Notes: generated from the letters alone by a model not told the origin. A stretch of 64,000 nucleotides of DNA from Clostridia bacterium (GCA_900770945.1 CAAGME010000015.1:74019-138018), one strand, 5' to 3'; positions 38,716 through 48,053 are shown, counted from the stretch's first letter. Translations and numbers: made by a program.

Positions 38716-41700
38716 TTACTTTCCGCAAAAAAAGCCTACCGCGTTTGAATACGGGTTGCCGAAAAAGTCTTTGACGTTTTCGGACGAGCAAGCTTTTCCG
38801 TATGCGGGAGAAGTCGATTTCAGCTTAAATCTTTCCGCGGAAGCAAACCCTACTCGTTCTGTACTATCGTAATACGTCGATGCAAACTTCGGGTCCTCGT
38901 AAATGCCGTTCTTGTTTAAATTTTTAAACGCAGCCAAATCGGATATACTCCCGTTGCCGGCGGAATAAACAAGATTATTCCTTACAGAGGCGTTTATAGT
39001 ATCCGCAATTTCGAATTTAGCATTCGGCGAAAGATTGTAAATAATGTTGTTGTAGAACTCGAAATTCCTGTTCTCGTTGCTCTTTAAAATGATCGGAGAA
39101 GTCTGCTTCGAAACGACAAACGTATTGTTGTATACTTTCACGTTTTTTGCGGGGAAGTTGATATAAATTATACCCTTGTTACCGTAATCGTGAACGGAAA
39201 GATTGTATCTTACGGTCACAACGTCTTCAACGCCGCTATCGTTGTACGAAGTGCAATTCAAAAACAATCCGAATGCGTTATCATGGCTGTAATTATATTG
39301 CCAGACAGTATCGCGACTCTGCAAATCCGCATCAAGCATACAGCCGTCCTGAAGCTTTCCGTCCGCCCTTGCTTTTGCTCTGTTAAAGTAGCCCTCGTTA
39401 TACTCGACAACCGTGCCGTAAACGAAGGAAGTGCATATCGCGTTGCCGGAAACGCACTTTATAGCCGTTTCGTAAACAACGTTGCCTTTGATGCTCCCGC
39501 CCATAAGGTTGCGCGCGAATATGGCGTTTTTGCCGATGTAACAGACTTCGTTGTTTTCGATAACGACGTTTGCATAGGAAAACTTTGTAAAATCGCTTGA
39601 ATACGGCGAAACTTTACAGCTTCCCGTCGTTCCCGGTTTATACCAGGTGGAAATTCCTACATTTTCGACGTTTTTAACCTTGTTATCCTTGATGTAAAGC
39701 CCGTCGAATCTGCCATAGCCGTCGCTTGTCCATACATGTATTCCGCCCGTAAGCTTCGAAGCCGTACTCATGCCGCTGTTCGCCGCGTCCGTTATACCGT
39801 GAATATCGTGAACGTACAAGTTTTTGATAGTGACGTTGCGGTAAGTTACGACTTTCTGCTCGCCACTCGGGTTTGTAACGTTTATAAGTACACCCCTTCT
39901 ATCGCCTTCGGTCGTCGCTTCATCGTAAACTTCCAGGTTTTCAACCGTAATGTATTCGCAGTTTTCGATATAAACAACACCACTTTCCTGTTTACCCGAG
40001 CCGTTAATCTTGGGCTTAGGCAAGCTTTCGTTGCCGTAAGCGGTGATTAGCACTTCCGCATTTTTTTTGCCTTTCACGTTTTTGAGTTGAAGTCCGCCGT
40101 TAAACACCGAGCCGCGCTTTAATGCAATCTTGTCGCCTGCCTCTATTTCAATATCGGCAAACATCGCTAAGTCGTTAAACGGCTTTTCCTCGCTTCCGTC
40201 TCCGTCCTCTACGGCAAAAGAATCGAAATAATAATTTATTCTGCGTGCTTCTTCCGAAGAATCGGGCTTAATTACGATATTGCTTATCGTCACCCTTTCT
40301 TGCGCAACAGTGTTATTCTGAATAGAAATCTGCCAATAATTTTCGACAATCGAGTCCATATCCACTGCGGTCGTTATGGTATAGCCGACTTTCGCCTGCT
40401 CTGCCGTAATATCGATTTTACCTGCGCTGCCCGTATCCGTTACGGTAACGCCGCCGGCAATCGTTTTTACGGTGTACGTTGCAACAAATTTGGTGTTAAA
40501 CGGCATATAGCGGTACATGTACTTAGTTTTGCCCGTAAGTATTTCCGACATATCCGCCGTCAAAACGCCGTCGCTATACATGCATGTATTTCCGCCGTGA
40601 CCTTGCAGCCATACGCCCGCAAGGCTTTTATCTATCTCTGACCCTTTTTTGAATTCGGTCGCATAGATCGACGGCTTGTCCGCAACGTATACGACGCACG
40701 TTCTTTTCGCGCCGTTCATAGTCGCGCTAATGGTTGCCCAGCCCTTTTTTAAGCCCGTTACAACGCCGTTTTCGACTTTCGCGACGGAATGGTCGGTTGT
40801 AGTCCACTCAACGTTATTTCCGTCATCCCACGCAGTTGCCGTGATTATCGCAGTGTTTTTAGTAACGCCGTTATCATCGGCTTTGAGATAAAGGTTAACG
40901 AAGCTTTTATCTAAGGAAAGTTTTTGCTTCCCGCAATATTTACATCTGCCGTTTACGCCTAAGCCGTGGCTGCCGGTATCGCATGCCGTCGGGGTGATAA
41001 CGATATCGCTTATCGTCACGTTTTCGCCCGCAACGTTGTCGTAAAGAGCAATTTGCCAATATCCGCCCGCTGTAACGCTTGCAAAAGTAGTTACCGTAAA
41101 GCCCGCTTTCGCCTGACTCTCCGAAAGAGTTGTTGTTCCGAAGCTGCCGTTGTCGACTACAGTTATACCGCCTTTCGTCGTTTTTACGGTGTATTTTGCC
41201 GTAAATTTAGCGTTAAACGGCTTATATCGCAACATAAACTTCTTCGAACTATCAAGGGCTTGCGTTACGCCAACGCTTAAAACGCCGTCATTTAAAGTCG
41301 CATTCCAATCATTGCCGTTTCCGTTTTTCCAAACGCCCGAAAGCGCGTTTTCCGTATCGTTTGCATAATCTGTTTGGCTTGCTTTCGTAATAGCATAAGA
41401 AGAAGCCGTATCGGCAACGTAAACAAGGCAGTTTTTCTCCGCTCCGTCTATGGAAGCGGTGATTATCGCCGAGCCTTTTTTATGCGCTGTTACCAATCCG
41501 CCCGAAACGGTTGCAACCGTGTTGTCGGAAGTAGACCAAGTAATAATTTTTCCGTCGTCCGAGGAAGTTGCCGTAAGTGTCTTTTTATCCTTCTTTGCCG
41601 CGTTTTCGTCGGCTTTAAGATAAAGGTAAACAAAACTGTCGCTTAAAGTAAGCATTTCGGTTTCTTCCGTTTGCGCGGAGGCCAAGTTGGCTTTATTGCC

Positions 41701-41784
41701 GTAGCTTATAGAAGTAATTGCGCCTGTTAAGCTCAGAACGAAAACTACGGATAGAGCAAGAATGAAGAATCTGTTCTTTCTCAT
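38716..41784 (-). CDS. Secreted protein with two Big2-plus-sandwich modules and a beta-helix
   Basis: This 1022-residue protein has a signal peptide without lipobox (residues 1-38). Two tandem copies of a module of about 200 residues follow: a Big2 Ig-like domain (WSTSDNTVATVSGGLVTAHK; WTTTDHSVAKVENGVVTGLK), then a beta-sandwich (AGVWLQGHGGNTCMYSDGVL; YWQISIQNN; VTISNIVI). They are joined by a short segment with GRCKYCGK. The last 480 residues are a parallel beta-helix nearly identical in layout to the lipoprotein at 33297-34958. The sandwich looks like a carbohydrate-binding module, which is inference. SD GGTG precedes the ATG. A gene of the same modular family lies upstream. Confidence 0.85.
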   Translation of the reverse strand: MRKNRFFILALSVVFVLSLTGAITSISYGNKANLASAQTEETEMLTLSDSFVYLYLKADENAAKKDKKTLTATSSDDGKIITWSTSDNTVATVSGGLVTAHKKGSAIITASIDGAEKNCLVYVADTASSYAITKASQTDYANDTENALSGVWKNGNGNDWNATLNDGVLSVGVTQALDSSKKFMLRYKPFNAKFTAKYTVKTTKGGITVVDNGSFGTTTLSESQAKAGFTVTTFASVTAGGYWQIALYDNVAGENVTISDIVITPTACDTGSHGLGVNGRCKYCGKQKLSLDKSFVNLYLKADDNGVTKNTAIITATAWDDGNNVEWTTTDHSVAKVENGVVTGLKKGWATISATMNGAKRTCVVYVADKPSIYATEFKKGSEIDKSLAGVWLQGHGGNTCMYSDGVLTADMSEILTGKTKYMYRYMPFNTKFVATYTVKTIAGGVTVTDTGSAGKIDITAEQAKVGYTITTAVDMDSIVENYWQISIQNNTVAQERVTISNIVIKPDSSEEARRINYYFDSFAVEDGDGSEEKPFNDLAMFADIEIEAGDKIALKRGSVFNGGLQLKNVKGKKNAEVLITAYGNESLPKPKINGSGKQESGVVYIENCEYITVENLEVYDEATTEGDRRGVLINVTNPSGEQKVVTYRNVTIKNLYVHDIHGITDAANSGMSTASKLTGGIHVWTSDGYGRFDGLYIKDNKVKNVENVGISTWYKPGTTGSCKVSPYSSDFTKFSYANVVIENNEVCYIGKNAIFARNLMGGSIKGNVVYETAIKCVSGNAICTSFVYGTVVEYNEGYFNRAKARADGKLQDGCMLDADLQSRDTVWQYNYSHDNAFGLFLNCTSYNDSGVEDVVTVRYNLSVHDYGNKGIIYINFPAKNVKVYNNTFVVSKQTSPIILKSNENRNFEFYNNIIYNLSPNAKFEIADTINASVRNNLVYSAGNGSISDLAAFKNLNKNGIYEDPKFASTYYDSTERVGFASAERFKLKSTSPAYGKACSSENVKDFFGNPYSNAVGFFCGK

Positions 41785-41843
41785 ATGGTCACCTTTTTGT
41801 ACGCTTAGTCTATGCGCCGTCTTTTAGGCACAACGACGTTTTT

Positions 41844-41876
41844 TGCAGACGGACGTGAAAATCGCGTCCGTCTGCA
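41844..41876. other. Perfect 12-bp intercistronic hairpin
   Basis: TGCAGACGGACG (41844-41855) pairs perfectly with CGTCCGTCTGCA (41865-41876) in the 108-bp gap between two modular surface-protein genes. There is no T run on the minus strand, so it may be a processing or stability element or an inefficient terminator. Confidence 0.65.
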
Positions 41877-41892
41877 GAATTGTTGTTTTTTC

Positions 41893-44027
41893 TTACGCCA
41901 TCGGAGTGATAACGATATTGCTAATCGTTACCGTTTCCGCAGCCGATTCGTTAGCCTGAATAGAAATCTGCCAGCATTTATTCTTTGTCATTGCATCGAT
42001 GTCTACAACGGTGGTTACTTTGTAACCGGCTTTCGCCTGTTCTGCCGTAAGTTCCATCTTAGCCGCGCTGCCGTTGTCGGTTATCGTAACGCCGCCGTTA
42101 AGCGTAGTTACGGTATAAGTCGCTTTAAACTTCATGTTGAACGTCATGCAACGGAGCATGAATTTGGATGCACCGTCAAGAACACGCGTCATTGTAGCGG
42201 TCAGAACGCCGTCGTTGAACATGCATTTGTCGTCCGGGGTTTTGCCGTCTTTATTATAGGTATGACCTTGTCTCCAGATACCGTCCGCAACGAGTTCGTT
42301 ATAACTTTTCTTAGCCGTCATAAAGCTCGAAGCCGATTCAACCACATAAACGGTGCAATCTCTCTTTGCGCCCGCTATAGAAGCGGTAACAGTTGCCCAG
42401 CCGCTCTTTAAACCGGTGATTTTGCCGTTTTCAACGGTTACGATTGTGTTGTCGGAAGAAGACCAGGTAATCGCGCTGCCATCGGAAGCGGTTGCGGTAA
42501 GAGTCTTCATATTCTTAGTCGTGCCGTCCTCGTCCGCCTGCAAATAGAGGTAAACGAAAGCACTGCTTAAGGTAACGGATTTGTCGGAAACGATAACCGT
42601 GCAGGAAGCTTCTTTGCCATTGCATTTTACCGTTATAGAGTTGCGGTACCGGGCGCAACTGCGGTTACAACGCCGTTTTCAACGGTAGCGACTTCGGGAG
42701 CAGAGCTTTCCCAAGCGAATACCGCGCCTTCTTCGTAAGTTGCCGTAAGGGTGACGGTGTTGTGTCCTTCGGTCGTTAAAAGTTCAACGTTAGTTTTGTC
42801 AAGCGTGAGCGGAGTTTCCGGTATGGTTTCAACGAATACGGGAACGATAATGAAAGCGGTAGCCGTTCTGAACTTGAACTGATAGGGGTCTTGAGCATCC
42901 GGCTTTTTGGACTTGTATTCGAGTTCATACGTGCCGTAACCGGCTTTAATGGTCGTGTCGACGCCGTTGATGGAAATGACGCCTTCCGCCGCGGCGTAAA
43001 TACCAAGCGTAGTTTTATAATTAACGCCGCCCGTAGTATCGGGTTGATATCTCATGTATACGAAGTTCGTACCGCTGTCGCCTACGCCGGTAATGTCGAT
43101 TGCAAGCGCGCCGTTCTTGAAAGTCGGCACTTCGCTTACGGTTGCGGTAGCCGATTCGAGCAAGTGATTCCATACTCCCGGGTTGCCGCAAGCGTCTACC
43201 TTTTTGCCTGCCGCAAGCTCGTATTCTTTTTCGACTTCGCTTACGATGACGAGGTACTGTTCTGTTATGTCGCCCGCGGTTGCCGTAACGATAGTCGAAC
43301 CGACTTCAACGCCCGTAACCTTTCCGCCTTCAACGGTCGCGATTTTGTTGTTGGCGGTAGCCCATTTAGCAGAAGCAAGAGTAGAAGTAATCGTTTCGCT
43401 TGCGCCTTTCTTTACGAATACGCGCGAAACAACCGTTACTCTCACGGTTTTTGAAACTTCGCCGACGGAAACTTTAACGTTTGTCGCACCCGTCTTTAAG
43501 CCGGTGATAACGCCGTCCTTAACCGTAGCAACGCTTTCGTCCTCGCTCTTCCATACTAAGTCGCCGGTTAATCCTTCCGCGGTCGCCGTAACGGTAGCAG
43601 TATTAACAACATCTGTCATGATAAGAACGCTAGTCTTGTCAACGGTAATCTGTTTGTTTTCAACGGTTACTTCGCAGGTTTTTGTCTCTAAAACTTTGGT
43701 TAAACCTTTCTTTTGTGAAGTTACCGTAATGGTAGCTTTGCCTGCGGCTTTTGCGGCGACAAGCCCGTCCCGAACGCTCGCTACATCGGCATCGGAAGTA
43801 TTCCAGCGAATCGTATAGCCCTCTTTTACGCTCGCTTCGAGCCGTTTTGTTTCGCCGAGGTTAAGCGTTATAGCCGTTTCCGAAATGGTAAGTCCCGTGT
43901 CTACGCTCGACGAAGGGTTGCCGCCGGTAGACGAATTATCGCCTTTGTCCGCGCAGCCGGGGATTATCGCCGCGCTCATGACTACAACGAGTAACGCCGC
44001 AACGAAAGTAAAGAGTTTGCTTTTCAT
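41893..44027 (-). pseudogene. Big2-domain lipoprotein gene interrupted by a 2-nt frameshift
   Basis: The gene begins at 44027 with GGAGG upstream and a lipobox signal (MSAAIIPGC). It encodes serial Ig-like Big2 domains (WNTSDADVASVRDG; WKSEDESVATVKDG; ATANNKIATVEGG; WESSAPEVATVENG) and a sandwich near residues 280-380. The frame stops at 42633 just after VAPGTAT. Dropping one CT of a CTCT run (42637-42640) restores the Big2 end ITVKCNGKEASCTVIVSDKS and the frame to 41893, where another Big2 plus sandwich module follows, ending VTISNIVITPMA. The intact product would have about 710 residues. Natural inactivation, phase variation or an assembly error cannot be told apart. Confidence 0.8.
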
Positions 44028-44087
44028 AATTTAATATATCCTCCTTAGGGATTTATTTTGTCCTTTTTATTGCCTTTAATGCGCTTT

Positions 44088-44133
44088 GCTGAGCAAACCT
44101 GTTTGCTCAGCCTCTTTTTTGCATGCAAAAAAG
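44088..44133 (-). promoter_or_regulatory. Two adjacent perfect palindromes in the leader of the Big2 gene
   Basis: GCTGAGCAAAC (44088-44098) and GTTTGCTCAGC (44101-44111) form an 11-bp stem with a 2-nt loop. Next to it a 20-bp perfect palindrome centred on GCATGC spans 44114-44133. Both lie in the 5' untranslated part of the minus-strand transcript and could be protein-binding or mRNA elements. Confidence 0.6.
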
Positions 44134-44169
44134 CAAATCGGGCGGATTTCTCCGCTTTCAGACGAGCAT

Positions 44170-44198
44170 AGTATACAACAAAATATTCCCGAATGCAA
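44170..44198 (-). promoter_or_regulatory. Promoter of the Big2 lipoprotein gene
   Basis: On the minus strand TTGCAT (44193-44198), 17 bp and TATACT (44170-44175). A separate 14-bp palindrome, ACGCGTATACGCGT, lies upstream at 44247-44260. The remainder of the 297-bp gap shows no gene. Confidence 0.65.
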
Positions 44199-44324
44199 TT
44201 GCAAAAACAACTTTTTATCATTGCAAAAACTCTAATCATTTTTATTACGCGTATACGCGTATATATAAGAACACCGCGAGACGCTTTTTCTCGCCCGCGG
44301 CATTCATCGTTATATAAAGTCCAA

Positions 44325-45002
44325 CTATACTATTTCTTTCAATAATTTATCTCCGCAAAGAAAAAGTTCTTCGTCCAAGTCGAAGTTGTCGGCGTTTTCG
44401 TAAGCCGATAGACGGGAAACAGAAACTTCGTAAGCGGTCATTTCCTTAACTTCCGTATCGCTTATCCGCTTTTGATAAATTCTGCTCTGTATTCGCCCGG
44501 CGAGCGCGATTTTTTCGCCTACGGGAATGTTTTTCACAAAGCGCGCGTTTCTGCCCCACGCTATGCACGGAATATAGTCGCTTTTATTGTACGCTCTGTT
44601 GACCGCGACAAGAAGGTCTGCTATTTCCCGAGAAAACGGCGTTGTGCGATAGGTCGGTTGTTTACAGATATAACCGCTCAAAACTATGCAGTTGGGGTTT
44701 ACCGAAAAGGTCGGCGAAACCTTTTCGCGCGCAAAAACCGACAACATCAGCTTGCTTTTGCCGTCCACGAGCTTGTTGTAACTTCTGTACTGACCGAGTA
44801 CGGACAGCGTTTTGCCCTTTTCGAGTTCGTCGTCCGCAATCATCCGTTCGGATACGGTGACGGGAAGAACATCGGTTTGTCCGGACAATCTTTTTACCGC
44901 CACGTCCACTTCGTAAAACCCCTCGCCGTACACTTCGTGCGAAAATCTTTTGTCGGAAATTATCTCTCCGCGCAGATACACTTTGTTGTTGCTTTTTTCC
45001 AT
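44325..45002 (-). CDS. Single-stranded-DNA-binding-like protein with two OB folds
   Basis: This 225-residue protein resembles SSB in two tandem OB-fold halves. The first (about 6-98) reads VYLRGEIISDKRFSHEVYGEGFY, KTLSVLGQYRSYN and LMLSVFAREK. The second (about 103-200) reads CIVLSGYICKQPTYRTTPF, IADLLVAVNRAYNKSDYIPC, IAWGRNARFVKNI, and GEKIALAGRIQSRIYQKR, very like bacterial SSB. The acidic SSB tail ending in DxPF is absent; the C-terminus is LDEELFLCGDKLLKEIV. Such double-OB proteins occur alongside true ssb genes in Clostridia; the exact role is unknown. GGAGG precedes the ATG. It lies 79 nt after the deacetylase gene. Confidence 0.82.
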   Translation of the reverse strand: MEKSNNKVYLRGEIISDKRFSHEVYGEGFYEVDVAVKRLSGQTDVLPVTVSERMIADDELEKGKTLSVLGQYRSYNKLVDGKSKLMLSVFAREKVSPTFSVNPNCIVLSGYICKQPTYRTTPFSREIADLLVAVNRAYNKSDYIPCIAWGRNARFVKNIPVGEKIALAGRIQSRIYQKRISDTEVKEMTAYEVSVSRLSAYENADNFDLDEELFLCGDKLLKEIV

Positions 45003-45081
45003 TCTTTCTTTTCCTCCGTTTTTCAGGCGATTTTACGCTTGACGAGTTTGAGATCGAAGCTTATCGCCCGTAAAATAAAAT

Positions 45082-45837
45082 TTATTCGCTTAAAATTTGT
45101 TTGCCGCTTGAATCTATCGTGTAATTTTGTTTGTACACGAGCTTACTTATCGGCACAAATTCATAGCCCTTTTGTTTTAATGCCGCGAATATGAGCGGCA
45201 AACTTTCGGCTGTGTGTAAGCCGTTGTTGTGGCAAAGAATAATCGAGCCGCTCTTTACTTTTTCAATCACTCTGTTTGCGATTTCCTCCGCGGAAAGGTC
45301 CTTCCAATCGAGGCTGTCAACGTCCCACTGAATAGTCATAAGATTCGATTTTTCCGCGCAGTCGATGAGCAAATCGTCGTATTCGCCGAACGGCGGGCGA
45401 AAAAGTTCCGTCTTTTTGCCGGTGATATCCTCTATCGCCTTTTTAGAAGTTTCCAACTCTTTTAAAATATCGGCTTCGTTCATCTTTGCCATATGCGAAT
45501 GGGTTGCGCCGTGCGTTCCTAATTCGTGTCCGCTTTCCGTTATCTTTTTAACGTAATCGGGATACTTTTTCACCCAGAATTCCACTGCGAAAAACGTGCA
45601 TTTTACGTTAAATTTTTCCATAGCGGCAAGGATTGCGTCCGTATGCTCCGTTCCCCAGGCGCAGTCAAAAGATATCGCGATTTTTTTATCGTCGCGCCCG
45701 ACGGAATAGACGGGCAACTTTCTCACGGTCTTTCCGTAATACACGGGGTACGCGCCGCTTGCGTTGAGCGAAAAACCAAGCAAAACCACCGCCGTAAAAA
45801 GCGCGAGCGCGCAAAAAACAATACTTCTTTTTTTCAA
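45082..45837 (-). CDS. Polysaccharide deacetylase, PdaB-like
   Basis: This 251-residue protein has an N-terminal signal anchor (IVFCALALFTAVVLLGFSLN) and a NodB-type deacetylase domain. Motif 1 is AISFDCAWG where classical CE4 enzymes have TFDD. Motif 2 is HGATHSHM with both metal histidines, motif 3 RPPFGEYD, and the C-terminal ILCHNNGLHT supplies the last His. Replacement of the second Asp recalls the sporulation protein PdaB (FDAAWG), so an envelope or spore-cortex role is likely. I chose the TTG at 45837, with GGAGAG 4 nt upstream; a TTG at 45849 lies inside the SD. Confidence 0.88.
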   Translation of the reverse strand: MKKRSIVFCALALFTAVVLLGFSLNASGAYPVYYGKTVRKLPVYSVGRDDKKIAISFDCAWGTEHTDAILAAMEKFNVKCTFFAVEFWVKKYPDYVKKITESGHELGTHGATHSHMAKMNEADILKELETSKKAIEDITGKKTELFRPPFGEYDDLLIDCAEKSNLMTIQWDVDSLDWKDLSAEEIANRVIEKVKSGSIILCHNNGLHTAESLPLIFAALKQKGYEFVPISKLVYKQNYTIDSSGKQILSE

Positions 45838-45972
45838 TTTACTCTCCAATAATACAACTTTACTTAGGTCGCTTTTTATTTTGATTTGTCGCGTTTTGTC
45901 GTATAAAGTCGTTTTTGTTTTATGTCTATTATGGGGAAAACTGTTTTATGACTTTTAATTTTTTCAAAAATC

Positions 45973-46010
45973 AAAAGACTTCCGATTTTTTACTTCGAAA
46001 GTCTTTTTTA
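45973..46010 (-). terminator. Terminator of the glucokinase gene
   Basis: AAAAGACT and AGTCTTTT arms, with an inner CGA/TCG pairing, lie 17-50 bp after the glucokinase stop. T residues follow on both strands, more on the plus strand. Confidence 0.65.
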
Positions 46011-46026
46011 TCGAATATTATTTTTT

Positions 46027-46959
46027 TTACATATTGAGTGCGGCGGCTCCCACGATGCCCGCAGACTTTAAGCTTGCGAATATTATGCCGACGTTCGGAC
46101 CGGAACTCCTTGCAAACAACCCGCCTTTTACCTGTTCTCTGAGCGGCAGGATAAGGCTGTCGCCCTGGTTTGCGACTCCTCCGCCGATAATGATTACTTC
46201 CGGACGGAAAATGTTCGCTATGTTTATAAGACCTATGGATAAGTTGTCTATGTATTCGTCAACGACCTGTTTTGCGTATTCGTCCACGTCGGCATAATCG
46301 AACGCGGTTTTCCCGTCCACGTTTTCAAGCCCGCCGACCTTCCACATTTCGGAATCTTTATGTGCTTGCATAGCTCTGCGCGTTTCCCTTATGATGGCTG
46401 TTGCCGAACCGTAGGTTTCCCAGCAACCCTTGTTGCCGCAAGTGCATTGTTCGCCGTGGGGGTGAATAATCATGTGTCCTATTTCGCCGCCCGCGGACTT
46501 GTTTCCCTCGTACAGCTTGCCGTCGATTACTATTCCTCCGCCGATTCCCGTGCCGAGGGTTACGAAAACGCTCGTTTTGTAGTTTTTGCCCGAACCGAAC
46601 TTAGCTTCACCCAAAGCGGCGGCGTTTGCGTCGTTTGTGATTTTAATGGGATAATCGAAGTATTTGTGAAGTTCGTCCACGATATGAACGTCGCTCCAAT
46701 AGAGGTTGCCGGCAACCACCACGACTCCGTTTTCGCCGTCGATAAGCCCCGGTATACCTATGCCGATACCTTGAATTTCGTCGTCGTTATGCGCTTCAAG
46801 GTCCCTTATAAGCTTAACGATGTTGGATATAACCTTTTTCACGCCCTCTTTAGCGTCTGTCGGGACGGAACTTTTATACAAAATTTTTCCGTCTGCCGTG
46901 ACTATTCCGCCTTTTATGCTCGTGCCGCCGAAATCGATACCGATATATACTTTTTCCAT
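46027..46959 (-). CDS. glcK: ROK-family glucokinase
   Basis: This 310-residue kinase phosphorylates glucose, or possibly a related hexose. The ATP phosphate loop is GIDFGGTSIKGGIV, the sugar-binding segment NDANAAALGEAKFG, and the second loop VTLGTGIGGGIVIDG. The ROK zinc motif is GEIGHMIIHPHGEQCTCGNKG... with the conserved His and CxCGxxGC, followed by WETYGSA. All residues for activity are present. Length is normal. It is a single-gene unit between two terminators or gaps and feeds hexoses set free by the GH3 and GH2 enzymes into glycolysis. Confidence 0.93.
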   Translation of the reverse strand: MEKVYIGIDFGGTSIKGGIVTADGKILYKSSVPTDAKEGVKKVISNIVKLIRDLEAHNDDEIQGIGIGIPGLIDGENGVVVVAGNLYWSDVHIVDELHKYFDYPIKITNDANAAALGEAKFGSGKNYKTSVFVTLGTGIGGGIVIDGKLYEGNKSAGGEIGHMIIHPHGEQCTCGNKGCWETYGSATAIIRETRRAMQAHKDSEMWKVGGLENVDGKTAFDYADVDEYAKQVVDEYIDNLSIGLINIANIFRPEVIIIGGGVANQGDSLILPLREQVKGGLFARSSGPNVGIIFASLKSAGIVGAAALNM

Positions 46960-47204
46960 TTTTGCTTTACCCGCCGAAAAATTCTTTTATCGCTTTTTTG
47001 GTTGCTTTTAGCCCCCGACCGCGATATCTTTTAATATTTTAGCATTTTTATTTGCTTTTGTAAAGAGAAAGATATTAAACATTGCAATTTTAACTCTGCA
47101 ATATTGCTTTTTTTACTTTTTCTTACTTTTTTTTAGCTTTCGAATGTCAAAAACGTACTAAAAACACATTTTACGACATATTTTAAAACCGGAAACAATC
47201 GGGA

Positions 47205-47465
47205 ATGTTTTATTACGACGTAGACGAAAGAATACTTGCCGAGGGCGAGTACATAGTCGAAAATTCCTCAACCGTCCGCGCGACCGCGGCAAAATTCGGC
47301 GTTTCGAAGTCAACCGTTCATAAAGATTTAAGCTACAAATTAAAATATCTTGACGAAGCATTGTTTTATAGCGTAGAGAAAGTTTTGCAAAAAAACTTAT
47401 CCGAACGCCACCTCCGCGGCGGCGTTGCGACAAAGCTGAAATACCTCAATCTCATTCGCCGATAA
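47205..47465 (+). CDS. spoIIID: Sporulation transcription factor SpoIIID
   Basis: This 86-residue DNA-binding protein controls mother-cell genes during sporulation after sigma-E. The helix-turn-helix VRATAAKFGVSKSTVHKDLSYKL is almost the canonical SpoIIID sequence, and the C-terminal basic helix RHLRGGVATKLKY is its hallmark. Length matches (about 80-95). The SD is weak (GGGA near the ATG). It is transcribed alone, with an AT-rich 245-bp gap upstream. A CATATTTT-like -10 in that gap could be a sigma-E site, but I cannot show a -35. Its presence indicates an endospore-forming lineage. Confidence 0.95.
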   Translation: MFYYDVDERILAEGEYIVENSSTVRATAAKFGVSKSTVHKDLSYKLKYLDEALFYSVEKVLQKNLSERHLRGGVATKLKYLNLIRR

Positions 47466-47475
47466 ACATCGCAAA

Positions 47476-47526
47476 AAGTCGGGCAATAGGTCGATTATCG
47501 ACTTATTGCCCGACTTCTTCGTTTTT
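47476..47526 (+). terminator. Terminator of spoIIID
   Basis: AAGTCGGGCAATA (47476-47488) pairs perfectly with TATTGCCCGACTT (47504-47516), and the stem continues into GTCGA/TCGAC after one mismatch. It is followed by CTTCGTTTTTT. Confidence 0.85.
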
Positions 47527-47549
47527 TAGAAAAAAGCGGAAAGCGCAGT

Positions 47550-47581
47550 AAAAAAGCCGCCCGGCTCACGAGCGACTTTTT
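47550..47581 (-). terminator. Terminator of rplS
   Basis: On the minus strand AAAAAGTCGC pairs with GCGGCTTTTT (one G-T pair) around an 11-nt loop and is followed by T residues. It lies 32 bp beyond the rplS stop. Confidence 0.8.
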
Positions 47582-47612
47582 GGATTGCCTTTTAAAATTA
47601 CAAAAGTCAAAA

Positions 47613-47957
47613 TCAAAGAACTTCTTTAACCTTAGCGGCTTTGCCAGTACGACCTCTTAAGTAGTACAGCTTAGCTCTTCTGACTTTACCTTTCTTGACA
47701 ACTTCGATTCTGTCAATCTTCGGGGAATGAACGGGGAACGTTCTTTCCACGCCGATACCGAAAGACAAACGCCTTACGGTAAACGTTTCGCTTATACCGC
47801 CGTGACGCTTAGCGATGACGACGCCTTCGAAAGCTTGTAATCTTTCTTTTGTTCCTTCAACAACCTTTACGTATACCCTAACGGTATCGCCTACATTGTA
47901 TTGAGGAATTTCGGCTTTCAGATTTTCTTTGTTAATCTGTGCGATAATACCTTCCAT
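47613..47957 (-). CDS. rplS: 50S ribosomal protein L19
   Basis: This 114-residue protein is ribosomal L19 at the 30S-50S interface. Family landmarks are VGDTVRVYVKVVEGTKERLQ, FEGVVIAKRHGG, TFTVRRLSFGIGVERTFP, HSPKIDRIEVVKKGKVRRAKLYYLR, and the C-terminal GRTGKAAKVKE. The ATG at 47957 has GGAGG 8 nt upstream; the open frame further back is the leader. It is here a single-gene unit without trmD or rimM next to it, unlike the common order rpsP-rimM-trmD-rplS. Confidence 0.98.
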   Translation of the reverse strand: MEGIIAQINKENLKAEIPQYNVGDTVRVYVKVVEGTKERLQAFEGVVIAKRHGGISETFTVRRLSFGIGVERTFPVHSPKIDRIEVVKKGKVRRAKLYYLRGRTGKAAKVKEVL

Positions 47958-48053
47958 CAGACTTACCTCCGTATTTACTAAGTGTTCATTGCCGAAAACA
48001 AGAGGACCACCCGAGCCGTTTATTATTCTACCATATTGAAAAAAATGTTGCAA
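47958..48053 (-). promoter_or_regulatory. rplS promoter and short leader, possible L19 autoregulatory leader
   Basis: On the minus strand TTGCAA (48048-48053), 17 bp and TAGAAT (48025-48030) give a start near 48018 and a leader of about 60 nt. The leader contains GGGTGGTCCTC and CAATGAACACTTAG before the SD. Firmicutes have a short L19 leader RNA at this place, and this may be one. I cannot confirm the structure by eye. Confidence 0.5.

Noticed and set aside
42633..42645. Programmed ribosomal frameshift in the Big2 gene
   Set aside because: There is no slippery heptamer or downstream structure; a CT duplication in a CTCT run is a simpler explanation.
46960..47204. Riboswitch in the gap before spoIIID
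   Set aside because: The gap is AT-rich without stable conserved stems; only a possible sigma-E-type -10 could be seen.
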